Positions 1 to 8,982 are shown, counted from the stretch's first letter. The stretch: 64,000 nucleotides of DNA from Streptomyces chattanoogensis (GCF_001294335.1 NZ_LGKG01000162.1:20735-84734), one strand, 5' to 3'. Program-made: numbers and translations. Notes: generated from the letters alone by a model not told the origin.

Positions 1-53
1 GATCCTCCACTGACCACGGAATTCCGGCCGCGACCTCCAGGCGGGGAACGCCC

Positions 54-674
54 ATGAACGGTCTTCAGATTCTTCCGCTCGCCCTCACCATGATGCTGGG
101 TCCGCAGATCATGTCGGCGATCATCTTCGTGACGACGCCGCGGGCGGTCCGGGTATCGCTCGGCTTCCTCGCCGGCGTCGCCATCGCCACCACCGCAGGC
201 GTGGCGGTCATGAAGGGAATCACCGGCGCCTTCGACCTGGGGGACCCCTCCGACAAGGGATCGGCGGGACAGATCGTCCAGTACGTGCTCGTCGGTCTCC
301 TGGCGTTCGGCGCCGTGTGGAACTGGGTGAAGCGGGAAACCATCGAACCGCCGAAGTGGCTGGGCACGCTCATGTCGGCGGACGCGAAACGGGCCTTCAA
401 GGTCGGGCTGCTTCTCATCAGCCTGATGCCGTCGGACCTCGTGATCATGTTCACCGTCGGCATCAACCTGTCGCAGAACAACGCGGCCTTCTACGAGGCG
501 CTGCCGTTCATCGCGCTCACCGTGCTGGTCGCGGCCCTGCCGCTGCTCGTACGGCTCCTGCTCGGAAAACGGGCCGAGGCCGCCATGCCTCGGATCCGGG
601 ACTGGACCAACACCCACAGCTGGCTGGTCAACATCATCGTCTACGTGGTCTTCATCGTCCTCATCCTCGCCTAG
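54..674 (+). CDS. GAP/SfLAP-family membrane protein
   Basis: Predicted polytopic membrane protein of 206 residues in the GAP (SfLAP) family, named after the mycobacterial Sap protein that helps sulfolipid-1 reach the cell surface. The family is thought to act in lipid or small-molecule export; no substrate can be assigned here. Six hydrophobic stretches are visible near residues 3-22, 33-54, 72-92, 112-135, 147-168 and 188-205. The MMLGPQ turn after helix one and a Pro-Ser-Asp within helix four (LMPSDLVIMF) fit the family. The ATG at 54 follows a GGGGAA stretch by about 5 nt. It is tail-to-tail with the next gene, and its own promoter region is cut off by the window edge. Confidence 0.75.
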   Translation: MNGLQILPLALTMMLGPQIMSAIIFVTTPRAVRVSLGFLAGVAIATTAGVAVMKGITGAFDLGDPSDKGSAGQIVQYVLVGLLAFGAVWNWVKRETIEPPKWLGTLMSADAKRAFKVGLLLISLMPSDLVIMFTVGINLSQNNAAFYEALPFIALTVLVAALPLLVRLLLGKRAEAAMPRIRDWTNTHSWLVNIIVYVVFIVLILA

Positions 675-827
675 CAGGTCCGGCCCACGCTTCCGCTTCC
701 TTGCGTGCGGCGTCATAGGCCTCACGGGCGGCGGAGACCTGCGGAAGGTGCGCCTCGGACCAGTCGGTGAGGGCAGGCCTGCCTCTCCCGGGGGAGGCGG
801 TGGCCCCGGCCCCCCGGGCATGCAGAC

Positions 828-857
828 GCCCCGCCCGAAGGGGAAGACGGGCGGGGC
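828..857 (-). terminator. Rho-independent-type hairpin after the SseB-like gene
   Basis: A perfect 10-bp inverted repeat (828-837 with 848-857, arms GCCCCGCCCG / CGGGCGGGGC) encloses a 10-nt purine loop. It lies 22 bp past the stop of the minus-strand gene at 879-1670. There is no T-run, which is usual for Streptomyces terminators. It can also serve the convergent gene ending at 674. Confidence 0.6.
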
Positions 858-878
858 GGGTCTCTGCGGGGCGGGGTC

Positions 879-1670
879 TCAGGTGGTGCCGCCGACCGCT
901 CCGGCGGTGACGACGCTGCTGTCGGCGGCGGTACGGGCCGGTTTGCCGATGGCCGCGCCGCCGGTGACCGGCTCGATCCCGACGGTCGCCGTACCCGGGC
1001 GCAGGGCAGCCGTGGCGGACGGCTCGGGTGTTCCGCCGGTCTCGAGCCCGGTCCCGGCCCCGGTCCCCGCCTCGGAGATCGCCGCCCGCAGCGGCTCGGT
1101 CTCCACCAGCATGCTCACCGGCCCGGTCGGGTTCAGGTACAGGGCGTGCCCCGGCGGCAGCTGCTCGACGAGCTCGGCCACCGGACGCCGGTCGTACAGC
1201 AGCCGTCCCACCGATTCGAGATAGCCGGGCGAGGTGTAGACGGGGATCACCGGGGTGCCCTCCGGCGAGGCCGCGGCCAGTGGCGTGCCGGTCGCGGTGA
1301 CCAGGACCGACACCTCCGCACGGGCCAGCGTCGCATGGACGTCCTGCATCGGCCCGTACCCCGTGGCGGCCAGCTGCACCGCGCGGTCGACGGCGTCGGC
1401 CGGCTCCGCCCAGTCCAGCGCCTGCGGGGACGGCCGGTACTCGGGGTTGTCGCGCCACTCCTCGATCTCACCGGCCGGGCCCGACCGCCACTGGCCGATC
1501 AGCGCCCACAGCGGCGGTGCACCCTCGCCCTGCCACGTCAGATCCACCATGGCCAGCCAGTGATCGGGGGCGTTGCGCGCCGCCTCGACGACCTCCGGGG
1601 GCGGCTCGGGCATGTCCTCGCCCGTCACGGGCTCGCCCGCCGTCATCGCCGACTGTGTGATGTTGTCCAT
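879..1670 (-). CDS. SseB-like / type VII secretion-associated protein
   Basis: Soluble protein of 263 residues. Residues about 35-75 (AMVDLTWQGEGAPPLWALIG) and 95-185 resemble the SseB N-terminal fold found in Streptomyces proteins labelled type VII secretion system-associated; their molecular role is not known. The last 70 residues are a low-complexity Gly/Thr/Ala tail. ATG at 1670 is chosen because the reading frame further upstream codes for Arg/Pro/Gly-rich sequence unlike a protein start. No ESX component (EccC, EsxA) is next to it, so a link to secretion is family knowledge only. A hairpin follows the stop. Confidence 0.55.
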   Translation of the reverse strand: MDNITQSAMTAGEPVTGEDMPEPPPEVVEAARNAPDHWLAMVDLTWQGEGAPPLWALIGQWRSGPAGEIEEWRDNPEYRPSPQALDWAEPADAVDRAVQLAATGYGPMQDVHATLARAEVSVLVTATGTPLAAASPEGTPVIPVYTSPGYLESVGRLLYDRRPVAELVEQLPPGHALYLNPTGPVSMLVETEPLRAAISEAGTGAGTGLETGGTPEPSATAALRPGTATVGIEPVTGGAAIGKPARTAADSSVVTAGAVGGTT

Positions 1671-1924
1671 GAAGCCCTCCGCCAACCCGCCGTCCGGTTC
1701 CTGAGTGCACGGGCGGACCCCGCAAACACAAGGCCTTCGCCCGGGGCTCACCCTGCCCACGGGCGGCGCGGACGTCGTCCCGACGCACCGTACGGACCCC
1801 TGCGGGTACGCCGCCTGGCCGTGCGCCCTGCGCCCGTACGGCGGACCCCGCAGCGCGGCGAGGGGCACCGGCGCCGGGCGGTGTCCGTTGTCCGTGTGTC
1901 ACCGGCAGGTCATAGGCTGGCCGG

Positions 1925-2551
1925 ATGCAGGAGCAGTACCGCACGCTCGCGCGCGAGGGTGTCCACGAGATCGAGATCAACAAGTCCCGCTTCATCTGCG
2001 CGCTCGCCCCCGTGGCGAGCGAGGCCGAGGCCCAGGACTTCCTCGCGCGTATCCGCAAGGAGCACCCCGCGGCCCGCCACCACTGCTGGGCGTACGTCCT
2101 CGGCGCCGACGGCGGCATCCAGAAGGCCAGCGACGACGGCGAGCCGGGCGGCACCGCAGGCGTCCCGATGCTGCAGATGCTGGTGCGGCGCGAGGTGCGC
2201 TATGCGATCGCCGTGGTCACGCGCTACTTCGGCGGCGTCAAGCTCGGAGCGGGCGGGCTGATCCGCGCCTACGGGGGCGTGGTCGGCGAGGCGCTGGACG
2301 CGCTGGGCACGGTCACCCGGAAGCGCTTCCGGCTGGTCACCATCGGCGTCGACCACCAGCGGGCCGGCCGGGTGGAGAACGACCTGCGGACGACGGGGCG
2401 CGCGGTGCGCGAGGTGACGTACGGCGCCGATGTGCGCATCGAGGTCGGACTGCCGGAGGCCGATCTGGACGCCTTCCGCGGATGGCTGGCCGACGCGACG
2501 GCCGGTACGGCGGTGCTGGAGATCGGCGGCGAGGCGTACGGGGAGTGGTGA
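1925..2551 (+). CDS. YigZ / IMPACT-family protein
   Basis: Protein of 208 residues, the usual length for the YigZ/IMPACT family (UPF0029 N-terminal domain plus a DUF1949 C-terminal domain). Family hallmarks are clear: KSRFICALAPV near residue 20, HHCWAYVLG near 58, DGEPGGTAGVPML near 75 and VTRYFGGVKLGAGGLIRAYG near 98-117. The eukaryotic relative IMPACT modulates the Gcn2 stress kinase; the bacterial function is unsettled. The start ATG has only a weak AGG upstream. It reads toward sbcD with a gap of about 125 bp, so it may have separate transcription. Confidence 0.85.
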   Translation: MQEQYRTLAREGVHEIEINKSRFICALAPVASEAEAQDFLARIRKEHPAARHHCWAYVLGADGGIQKASDDGEPGGTAGVPMLQMLVRREVRYAIAVVTRYFGGVKLGAGGLIRAYGGVVGEALDALGTVTRKRFRLVTIGVDHQRAGRVENDLRTTGRAVREVTYGADVRIEVGLPEADLDAFRGWLADATAGTAVLEIGGEAYGEW

Positions 2552-2677
2552 TGCCCGGAAGCTGTACGCGATTTCGCAGGTCGGGCCCCGTACACCGGTG
2601 ACCGGGTGCGAGACTGGGGCGGACACGGACGACGAGCGTCGAGAGGGACACCACACCATGCGGGTCGGAGTGCACCT

Positions 2678-3844
2678 GTGAGACTCCTGCACACCTCCGA
2701 CTGGCACTTGGGACGGTCGTTTCACCGCGTGAGCCTGCTCACCGCCCAGCGCGCATTCCTCGACCACCTCGTCGGGACCGTCCGGGACCGGGGGATCGAG
2801 GCGGTGCTCGTCGCGGGCGACATCTACGACCGCGCGGTGCCGCCGCTCTCCGCCGTACAGCTCTTCGACGAGGCCCTGCACCGCCTCGCCGACCTCGGCG
2901 TCCCGGCCGTCATGATCTCCGGCAACCACGACTCCGCCCGCCGGCTCGGCGTCGGCTCCGGGCTGATCCGGCAGGCCGGCATCCATCTGCACACCGACCC
3001 CGCCGCCTGCGGCACGCCCGTGCTCCTCGAGGACGGGCACGGTCCAGTGGCGCTGTACGGACTGCCGTACCTCGAACCGGCCATGGTCCGCGACGCGCTC
3101 GGTGCCCGGCGGGCCGGCCACACCGAGGTGCTGGGTGCGGCGATGGACCGGGTCCGCGCCGACCTGGCCGCACGGCCCGCGGGGACCCGCTCCGTGGTGC
3201 TCGCGCACGCCTTCGTCACCGGCGGCGCCGTGAGCGACAGCGAGCGCGACATCACCGTCGGCGGGGTGGCCTCCGTCCCCGCGGCCGTGTTCGACGGCGT
3301 GGACTACGCCGCGCTCGGCCATCTGCACGGCTGTCAGACGCTCACCGAACGGGTCCGCTACTCCGGCTCGCCGCTCGCCTATTCCTTCTCCGAGGCCGGT
3401 CACCGCAAGTCGATGTGGATCGTCGACCTCGACGGGGACGGCGCGGTCACCGCCGAGCGGGTCGACTGCCCGGTGCCCCGGCCGCTGGCCCGTATCCGCG
3501 GACCGCTGGAGCGGCTGCTCGACGACCCCGGACTCGCCCGCCACCAGGACGCCTGGGTGGAGGCGACGCTCACCGACCCCTCCCGCCCGCACGAGCCGAT
3601 GGCCCGGCTCGCCGAGCGCTTCCCGCATATCGTCAGCCTCGTCTTCGACCCCGACGAGGGCCCCGCCCGCACGCTCGCCTCCTACGCCCAGCGGCTGCGC
3701 GGCCGCAGCGACCAGGAGATCGCCGAGGACTTCGTGGAACACGTACGGGCCGGACGCGCTGCCGACGCCGACGAGCGGGCCGAACTGCGCTCGGCCATCG
3801 ACGAGGTACGCCTGGACGACACCCTGCACGAGGTGGCGCGATGA
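2678..3844 (+). CDS. sbcD: SbcD subunit of the SbcCD nuclease
   Basis: Metallophosphoesterase subunit (388 residues) of the SbcCD/Mre11-Rad50 nuclease, which opens hairpins and processes double-strand breaks. All phosphoesterase motifs are present: HTSDWHLGR at 5-13, AGDIYDR near 46, SGNHDSARR near 85, AHAF near 175 and GHLHG near 213. The GTG at 2678 is preferred over an upstream ATG because translation from it opens directly with MRLLHTSDWHLG, the conserved N-terminus, with a CGGAG sequence 8 nt upstream. Its stop overlaps the sbcC start (ATGA at 3841-3844), so the two are translationally coupled. Confidence 0.93.
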   Translation: MRLLHTSDWHLGRSFHRVSLLTAQRAFLDHLVGTVRDRGIEAVLVAGDIYDRAVPPLSAVQLFDEALHRLADLGVPAVMISGNHDSARRLGVGSGLIRQAGIHLHTDPAACGTPVLLEDGHGPVALYGLPYLEPAMVRDALGARRAGHTEVLGAAMDRVRADLAARPAGTRSVVLAHAFVTGGAVSDSERDITVGGVASVPAAVFDGVDYAALGHLHGCQTLTERVRYSGSPLAYSFSEAGHRKSMWIVDLDGDGAVTAERVDCPVPRPLARIRGPLERLLDDPGLARHQDAWVEATLTDPSRPHEPMARLAERFPHIVSLVFDPDEGPARTLASYAQRLRGRSDQEIAEDFVEHVRAGRAADADERAELRSAIDEVRLDDTLHEVAR

Positions 3845-6800
3845 GGCTGCACCGGCTGTCCGTCACCGCCTTCGGGCCCTTCGCACGCACCCAGGTCGTC
3901 GACTTCGACCGGCTGTCGCGGGACGGCCTCTTCCTGCTGCACGGCCCCACCGGCGCGGGCAAGACGTCCGTCCTGGACGCCGTGTGCTTCGCGCTGTACG
4001 GATCGGTCCCCGGGGCGCGGCAGAGCGGCCAGGCGCTGCGCAGCGATCTGGCGGACCCGCTGACCCTCACCGAGGTCGTCCTCGAACTGACCGTTGCCGA
4101 GCGCCGTTTGGAGATCACCCGGCTGCCCGAGCAGCCGCGCCCCAAGAAGCGGGGGAGCGGGACGACCCGGGAGAAGGCGCAGAGCCGGATGCGGGAGTTC
4201 GACGCGGCCGGTGGCGAGTGGACGGCGCTGAGCCGGTCCCACCAGGAGATCGGCGAGGAGATCGGGCAGCTGCTCGGGATGAGCAAGGAGCAGTTCTGCC
4301 AGGTGGCGCTGCTGCCGCAGGGCGACTTCGCACGCTTCCTGCGGGCCGATGCGGAGGCCCGCGCCCGGCTCCTGGGGCGGCTCTTCGACACGCGGCGGTT
4401 CGCCGCCCTGGAGGACCGCCTCAACGCCCGGCGGAAGGCCGCCGGGGACCGGGTCGCGGCGGGTGACGAGCGGCTGCTGGCGCTCGCACACCGGATGGCG
4501 CAGGCGGCGGGGGACGACACCGATCTCGACGACCCGTCCCTTCCCATGCCGGAGAGGCCGGTTGAGGCCCCCCAGGGCAGGCGGAGCCGGACGGCAACCG
4601 TACCGGCGCAGGGCCGGGGCGAGGGGCGGCCCGCCGCCGTCCCCGGCCCGGGGGAGCCCGGATTCGCCGGCGCGGTGCTGGTGCGGGCCGCCGTGGCCCG
4701 GGCCGGCGCCCGCGAGCGGCTGGAGATCGCCCAGGCCGCGGTACGCGCCGCCGAAGCGGCGGAACGCGTCGCCGCCGGGCGCCTGGAGGAAGCCCATGAA
4801 CGGGACCGGCTCCAGCGGCGCCACGAGGACGCCCGCCGCCGCGCCGCCCAGCTCGAGGCCCGCGCCGAGGAGCGGGAGCGGATGCGCCGCCGGCTGGAGC
4901 GGGCCCGTGCGGCCGCCGACGTCGCCCCCGCTCTCGCGCTGCGCGACGCCGCCGGACGCGAACTGGACGCCGCACAGGACGCCGAGCGGCGGGCCAGGGC
5001 CGCGCTGCCGCCCGATCTCGCGGAGGCCGAGGGCGACCGGCTCGCCGCACTGGAACGGCAACTGCAGGCCGACCTCGGATCGCTGACGGCGGCGCGCCGC
5101 GCCGAGCGCCGGGCCGCCGACATCGGCCTGGAGCGCGCCGGACTCGACCGGGAGGCGCGCGCCGACGACCAGACGCTGCTGGACACCGCCGAGTGGCTGG
5201 CCGGCTGGGACGCCGTCCGCGAAGCCCATCAGCGGCGCATCGAGACGGCTCAGGAGGCCGCGACCCGCGCCGAACAGCTCGGCGCGCAGCTCCGGCCCGC
5301 CGCCGAACGCCTCGAGGCGGCCCGCCGCCGCGACGCCCTCGGTGCGGAAGTGCAGGCCGCAGAGCGGGAGTTGCTGGCCGCCAGGGAGCGTGCCGCGGCG
5401 GCACACGAGAACTGGCTCGACCTCAAGGACCGGCGGCTGCGCGGAATCGCCGCCGAGCTCGCGGAAGGGCTGCGGGACGGCGAGGCGTGCGCGGTGTGCG
5501 GGGCGACCGACCACCCCGACCCGGCCCGTGCGGGCGAGGGGCATGTCGACCGGGCGGCCGAGGAGGCCGCGCTGGCCGCTCACCGCCGGGCCGAGGACGC
5601 CCGCCGGCAGACCGAGAGCCGCTGCCAGTCCGCCCGGGAGGCGCTGGCCGGCGCCGCCGCCGCGGCCGGAGACGCACCGGCCGGCGAACTCGCCGAACAG
5701 GTCGAGGAGTTGCGTAGGGAGCATGCGCGCGACCATGCGGCCGGGGCCGATCTGCATGCCGCCCGCGAGGCCCTGGGACGCGCCGAGCGCGAGTACGAGC
5801 ACCGCCGCGCCGAGCAGCAGCAGGCCGAGCGCCGCGTCGCCGCCCGCACCTCGCACCGGGAAGCGCTGCACCGCGAACAGGCCGCGCTGGAGGAGGAGCT
5901 GACCCGGGCACGCGGCGACTGCGCCAGCGTCGCCGAGCGCGCCGGACGGCTGGAACGGCAAGTGACGCTGCTCGCCGCAGCCGCCGAGGCCTCCCGTACG
6001 GCGGGCGGCTGCGCCGAGCGCCTCAAGGACGCCGACGCCGGGCTCTCCGACGCCGCCTACCGCGCCGGATTCGACACTCCGCAGTCCGCCGTCGAGGCGC
6101 TGCTGCAGGACGGCGAATGGCGCGCGCTCCAGCAGCGCCTCGACGCCTGGCAGGCCGAATCCGCCGCCGTGCAGGCGGAGCTGGACAGCCCCGAGGGTGT
6201 TGCCGCGGCGGCCCTGCCGCCCGCCGACCCGGACGCCGCACGCACCGCGCACGAGGCCGCGGGACAGCGGCTGCGGACCGCCGCCGCGGCCCAGGCGGCC
6301 GCCCGCGACCGCTGCGGCGAACTCGACCGGCTGTCCGCCCGCGCCGAGGCCGACGCCCGCGAACTGGCCCCGCTGCGCACCGCCTACGACCGCATCGCCC
6401 GCCTCGCCGGGCTCGCCTCGGGCACCTCCGGCGAGAACGAACGGCGGATGCGCCTGGAGTCGTACGTCCTCGCCGCCCGCCTCGAACAGGTCGCGGCCGC
6501 CGCCAGCGAACGGCTGCACAGGATGTCGTCCGGCCGCTACACCCTCGTCCACTCCGACGAACGCGCCGGCGGCACCCGGCGCTCCGGACTCGGGCTGCAT
6601 GTCATCGACGCCTGGACCGGCCAGGAGCGCGACACCTCCAGCCTCTCCGGCGGGGAGACCTTCTTCGCCTCGCTCGCCCTCGCCCTCGGGCTCGCCGACG
6701 TCGTCACCGACGAGGCCGGCGGCACCCGGCTCGACACCCTCTTCATCGACGAGGGCTTCGGCAGCCTCGACGAACAGACCCTGGACGAGGTCCTGGACGT

Positions 6801-6939
6801 GCTGGACGGGCTGCGCGAACGCGACCGCAGCGTCGGCATCGTCAGCCATGTCGCCGACCTGCGCACGCGGATCCCGGCGCAGCTGGAGGTCGTCAAGGAC
6901 CGGTCGGGCTCGGCGGTCCGGCACCGGGTCCCTGGCTGA
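3841..6939 (+). CDS. sbcC: SbcC subunit of the SbcCD nuclease
   Basis: Rad50-like SMC-type ATPase of 1032 residues, partner of SbcD. Walker A is GPTGAGKT at residues 35-42; two long coiled coils rich in Arg, Ala and Glu run from about 170 to 860; the zinc hook CAVC is at 550-553 between them; the ABC signature SLSGGE is at 934-939 and Walker B (LFIDEGFGSLDE) follows near 965. A Pro/Gly/Arg-rich stretch around residues 235-280 interrupts the first coil and is probably lineage-specific. ATG at 3841 gives the canonical MRLHRLSVTAFGPF start. The 3' end overlaps the convergent Lrp gene by 47 bp. Confidence 0.93.
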   Translation: MRLHRLSVTAFGPFARTQVVDFDRLSRDGLFLLHGPTGAGKTSVLDAVCFALYGSVPGARQSGQALRSDLADPLTLTEVVLELTVAERRLEITRLPEQPRPKKRGSGTTREKAQSRMREFDAAGGEWTALSRSHQEIGEEIGQLLGMSKEQFCQVALLPQGDFARFLRADAEARARLLGRLFDTRRFAALEDRLNARRKAAGDRVAAGDERLLALAHRMAQAAGDDTDLDDPSLPMPERPVEAPQGRRSRTATVPAQGRGEGRPAAVPGPGEPGFAGAVLVRAAVARAGARERLEIAQAAVRAAEAAERVAAGRLEEAHERDRLQRRHEDARRRAAQLEARAEERERMRRRLERARAAADVAPALALRDAAGRELDAAQDAERRARAALPPDLAEAEGDRLAALERQLQADLGSLTAARRAERRAADIGLERAGLDREARADDQTLLDTAEWLAGWDAVREAHQRRIETAQEAATRAEQLGAQLRPAAERLEAARRRDALGAEVQAAERELLAARERAAAAHENWLDLKDRRLRGIAAELAEGLRDGEACAVCGATDHPDPARAGEGHVDRAAEEAALAAHRRAEDARRQTESRCQSAREALAGAAAAAGDAPAGELAEQVEELRREHARDHAAGADLHAAREALGRAEREYEHRRAEQQQAERRVAARTSHREALHREQAALEEELTRARGDCASVAERAGRLERQVTLLAAAAEASRTAGGCAERLKDADAGLSDAAYRAGFDTPQSAVEALLQDGEWRALQQRLDAWQAESAAVQAELDSPEGVAAAALPPADPDAARTAHEAAGQRLRTAAAAQAAARDRCGELDRLSARAEADARELAPLRTAYDRIARLAGLASGTSGENERRMRLESYVLAARLEQVAAAASERLHRMSSGRYTLVHSDERAGGTRRSGLGLHVIDAWTGQERDTSSLSGGETFFASLALALGLADVVTDEAGGTRLDTLFIDEGFGSLDEQTLDEVLDVLDGLRERDRSVGIVSHVADLRTRIPAQLEVVKDRSGSAVRHRVPG

Positions 6940-7378
6940 TCACGGGGCGGCGGGGGAGCGGCGAGGAGTACACGACGCTGGTGGTCACCGAGCCGAGCGC
7001 CCCGATCCGGCCCGAGACCTCCTCCAGATGCCGCATCGACCGGGCGGCGACCTTGATGACGAAGCAGTCGTCGCCCGTGACGTGGTGGGCCTCCAGGATC
7101 TCCGGTGTGCTCTCCAGCAGATCGTGGAACGGCTTGTAGTTGCCGTTCGGGTAGCGCAGCCGGACGAAGGCGAGCACCGGCAGACCGAGCCGCTCCGGGT
7201 CGATCACCGCCGCATAACCCGAAATCACCCCGGACTCCTCCAGACGGCGCACCCTTTCGGTCACGGCGCTCGCGGACATGTTCACGGCCCGCGCCAGCTC
7301 CGCGTAACCCACGCGGCCGTTGCGCTGCAGAACATCGAGGATGCGCCAGTCGGTGGCGTCGGGGGAATAGCCGGTCAT
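6893..7378 (-). CDS. Lrp/AsnC-family transcriptional regulator
   Basis: Regulator of 161 residues: an N-terminal winged helix at about 8-60 (DWRILDVLQRNGRVGYAELA, then the recognition helix SASAVTERVRRLEESG) followed by an AsnC ligand-binding domain at 70-145 (VLAFVRLRY, TGDDCFVIKVAA). Such proteins sense amino acids and bind promoter palindromes. It is divergent from the rhodanese gene at 7473, a pairing seen in other Streptomyces, so that gene is the most likely target. A perfect palindrome lies between them at 7424-7435. The last 47 bp overlap the 3' end of sbcC on the other strand; the final 20 residues (Pro/Gly-rich) may be expendable. Confidence 0.9.
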   Translation of the reverse strand: MTGYSPDATDWRILDVLQRNGRVGYAELARAVNMSASAVTERVRRLEESGVISGYAAVIDPERLGLPVLAFVRLRYPNGNYKPFHDLLESTPEILEAHHVTGDDCFVIKVAARSMRHLEEVSGRIGALGSVTTSVVYSSPLPRRPVISQGPGAGPPSPTGP

Positions 7379-7423
7379 AGCCGCTGTCTAGCAGGGGAAT
7401 CCCCGGCTGATCAAGGGTTTTGC

Positions 7424-7435
7424 CGGTGATCACCG
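7424..7435. promoter_or_regulatory. Palindromic operator candidate between Lrp and rhodanese genes
   Basis: CGGTGATCACCG is a perfect 12-bp palindrome in the 94-bp divergent region. Its position upstream of both genes suggests binding by the Lrp/AsnC protein, but this is inferred from location only. Confidence 0.45.
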
Positions 7436-7436
7436 C

Positions 7437-7465
7437 TTCAAGGGCCGACCGACGGACCGTAAATT
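7437..7465 (+). promoter_or_regulatory. Promoter candidate for the rhodanese gene, possibly leaderless
   Basis: TTCAAG (7437-7442) and TAAATT (7460-7465) are 17 bp apart. A start about 7 nt after the -10 element would fall at 7471-7474, on or next to the ATG at 7473, and there is no Shine-Dalgarno sequence there, so the message may be leaderless. Confidence 0.4.
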
Positions 7466-7472
7466 ATCGGCC

Positions 7473-7973
7473 ATGATCACACAAGGCATACGCACCCCGG
7501 GCCCGACCACCGCCACCAGCGCCGTCCTGGCCACCCCGCCCGCCGCACCCGCCGACGCCGCCGCCTACTTCGCCGCCCGCCTCGCCTTCCACACCGATGT
7601 CGCCGATGTGCACGCCGCGCTCGCCGCCGGTGCCGCCGACTTCGTCGTCGTCGACTCCCGGAGCACCGGGGCCTGGGACCAGGGCCATGTCCCCGGAGCC
7701 GTCCACCTGCCCACCGCCCGTATCCCCCAGGACGCGGCAGGGGTGCTCGACCCCGCGGTCCCGGTCGTCGTGTACTGCTGGGGCCCCGGCTGCGACGGTG
7801 CCACCCGCGCCGCCCTCGCGCTGGCCCGGCTCGGCTACCGGGTCAAGGAGATGCTCGGCGGCATCGAGTACTGGATCCGCGAGGGATACGAGGTGGCCAC
7901 CTGGCAGGGCACGGAACGGCGCCCCGCCGACCCGCTGACCGCGCCCGTCGGGGCGGAGGACTGCGGCTGCTGA
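7473..7973 (+). CDS. Rhodanese-like sulfurtransferase
   Basis: Single-domain rhodanese of 166 residues. After a 35-residue Thr/Ala/Pro-rich N-terminus, the domain covers about 35-150: FVVVDSRSTGAWDQGHVPGA is the CH2A-like region and VVYCWGPGCDG near 90-100 holds the active-site Cys loop, with a second Cys five residues later. LGGIEYWIREGYEV closes the fold. Such enzymes move sulfane sulfur to thiol acceptors; the acceptor here is unknown. It is divergent from an Lrp regulator, pointing to amino-acid or sulfur control. No ribosome-binding site is visible. Confidence 0.82.
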   Translation: MITQGIRTPGPTTATSAVLATPPAAPADAAAYFAARLAFHTDVADVHAALAAGAADFVVVDSRSTGAWDQGHVPGAVHLPTARIPQDAAGVLDPAVPVVVYCWGPGCDGATRAALALARLGYRVKEMLGGIEYWIREGYEVATWQGTERRPADPLTAPVGAEDCGC

Positions 7974-8007
7974 GCCGGGGAACGGGGCCGGCGCACCGCC
8001 GCGGCCG

Positions 8008-8931
8008 TCAACTCCCCGTGCTGCTCCCGGCATGGGCCCCGGCCGGAGCGCTCACCAGGGCCTCGAACAACGGTCCGGCGTCCGCCCCCGCAGGCAGCCC
8101 GCTCACCTGCCCGTCGCCGACCTCGACGACCCGCCAGACGCCGTCCATCCGCAGCGCCAGGTCCGTGGTGACGAAGCGGGCGTCCAACTCCCGTACCCGC
8201 GGGGCCACATGAGTGAGATCGGGGGCCGGGCACAGCCCCGGCGTGTCGGGGTGCGGGCCGGTCAGCACCGGCTCGCCGTCCAGCCACCAGACCCTCGCCT
8301 CGCCCACCGCCCGGTCGAAGTCCTCGAAGGCGCGCAGCACCACACCGCCGGTCAGAAACTCCTCCTGGAGGGCGACGAAGCGGTGGACGACCGAGGCCAG
8401 ACGGCCGGTGTCGGCCGCGTCCGGGACGTACGCGGCCTCCTCCCATTCGTGTTTACGGGACTTGACCCAGTCCTTGACCACGACGGGGCGGTCTCCGAAG
8501 GGCCCGGCGAGCCTGGCCAGTGCCGCGCGCTCCGGGGCACGGCCGGGCGCGCAGGGGAGAAGCGTGCTGCGCGGGGTGAGTGAGCGGAAGGTGTCGTACC
8601 AGCCGGGGAGTTCATGGGCCGTGCGGTACGCGGCGGGGGAGCTCAGCAGCCGGCAGCCGCGGGCGGCCAGCGCCGCGGCCAGCTCGGCGTAACGGCCGGC
8701 GGGCAGCATCCAGCCGCGGTACCAGACCGCGCCCGCCCCGCGCGGCACCCGGGACACCGCCGCCCCGGCGTCCCCCGCCGACAGCGCCTCGTGGTCGAGG
8801 ACCGCGGCCGACGCACCGGCCGACCGGGCCGCGGCGGCCTCGGCCGCGAAGTGCGGGTCGGGGCGCCGAGGACGCAGCGGGTCGCCGGGGAGGAGAAAGA
8901 GCGGCGGGGCGGCGGGGTGGTCCGGGGTCAT
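8008..8931 (-). CDS. ATP-grasp domain protein
   Basis: Protein of 307 residues of the stand-alone ATP-grasp type (DUF4343-like). The C-terminal half carries the ATP-grasp features: DRPVVVKDWVKSRKHEWEEA near 147-166 with the nucleotide-binding Lys, LQEEFLTGGVVLRAFEDF near 188-205, and WRVVEVGDGQVSGLP near 266-280 with the metal-binding acidic residue. These enzymes join a carboxylate to an amine or thiol with ATP; the substrates are unknown and no peptide precursor or partner ligase gene is adjacent. ATG at 8931 is the first start in frame. The gene is convergent with the rhodanese gene and downstream of the DUF885 gene on the same strand. Confidence 0.7.
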   Translation of the reverse strand: MTPDHPAAPPLFLLPGDPLRPRRPDPHFAAEAAAARSAGASAAVLDHEALSAGDAGAAVSRVPRGAGAVWYRGWMLPAGRYAELAAALAARGCRLLSSPAAYRTAHELPGWYDTFRSLTPRSTLLPCAPGRAPERAALARLAGPFGDRPVVVKDWVKSRKHEWEEAAYVPDAADTGRLASVVHRFVALQEEFLTGGVVLRAFEDFDRAVGEARVWWLDGEPVLTGPHPDTPGLCPAPDLTHVAPRVRELDARFVTTDLALRMDGVWRVVEVGDGQVSGLPAGADAGPLFEALVSAPAGAHAGSSTGS

Positions 8932-8982
8932 GCCATCGGACCCTACGGGCGGGCATGTCCGGCCACAACGGGATATGCAGTG

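Noticed and set aside
879..1868. Longer start for the SseB-like gene at 1868
   Set aside because: The extra 66 residues are Arg/Pro/Gly/Cys-rich and the internal ATG at 1670 gives a normal N-terminus.
3682..6924. A 1080-codon open frame antisense to sbcC
   Set aside because: It mirrors the sbcC codons with high third-position GC; it has no domain, and its apparent proteins are Gly/Ala/Arg-rich artefacts of GC bias.
7974..8007. Terminator between the rhodanese and ATP-grasp genes
   Set aside because: GC-rich bases are present, but no stem longer than about 5 bp could be formed with confidence.
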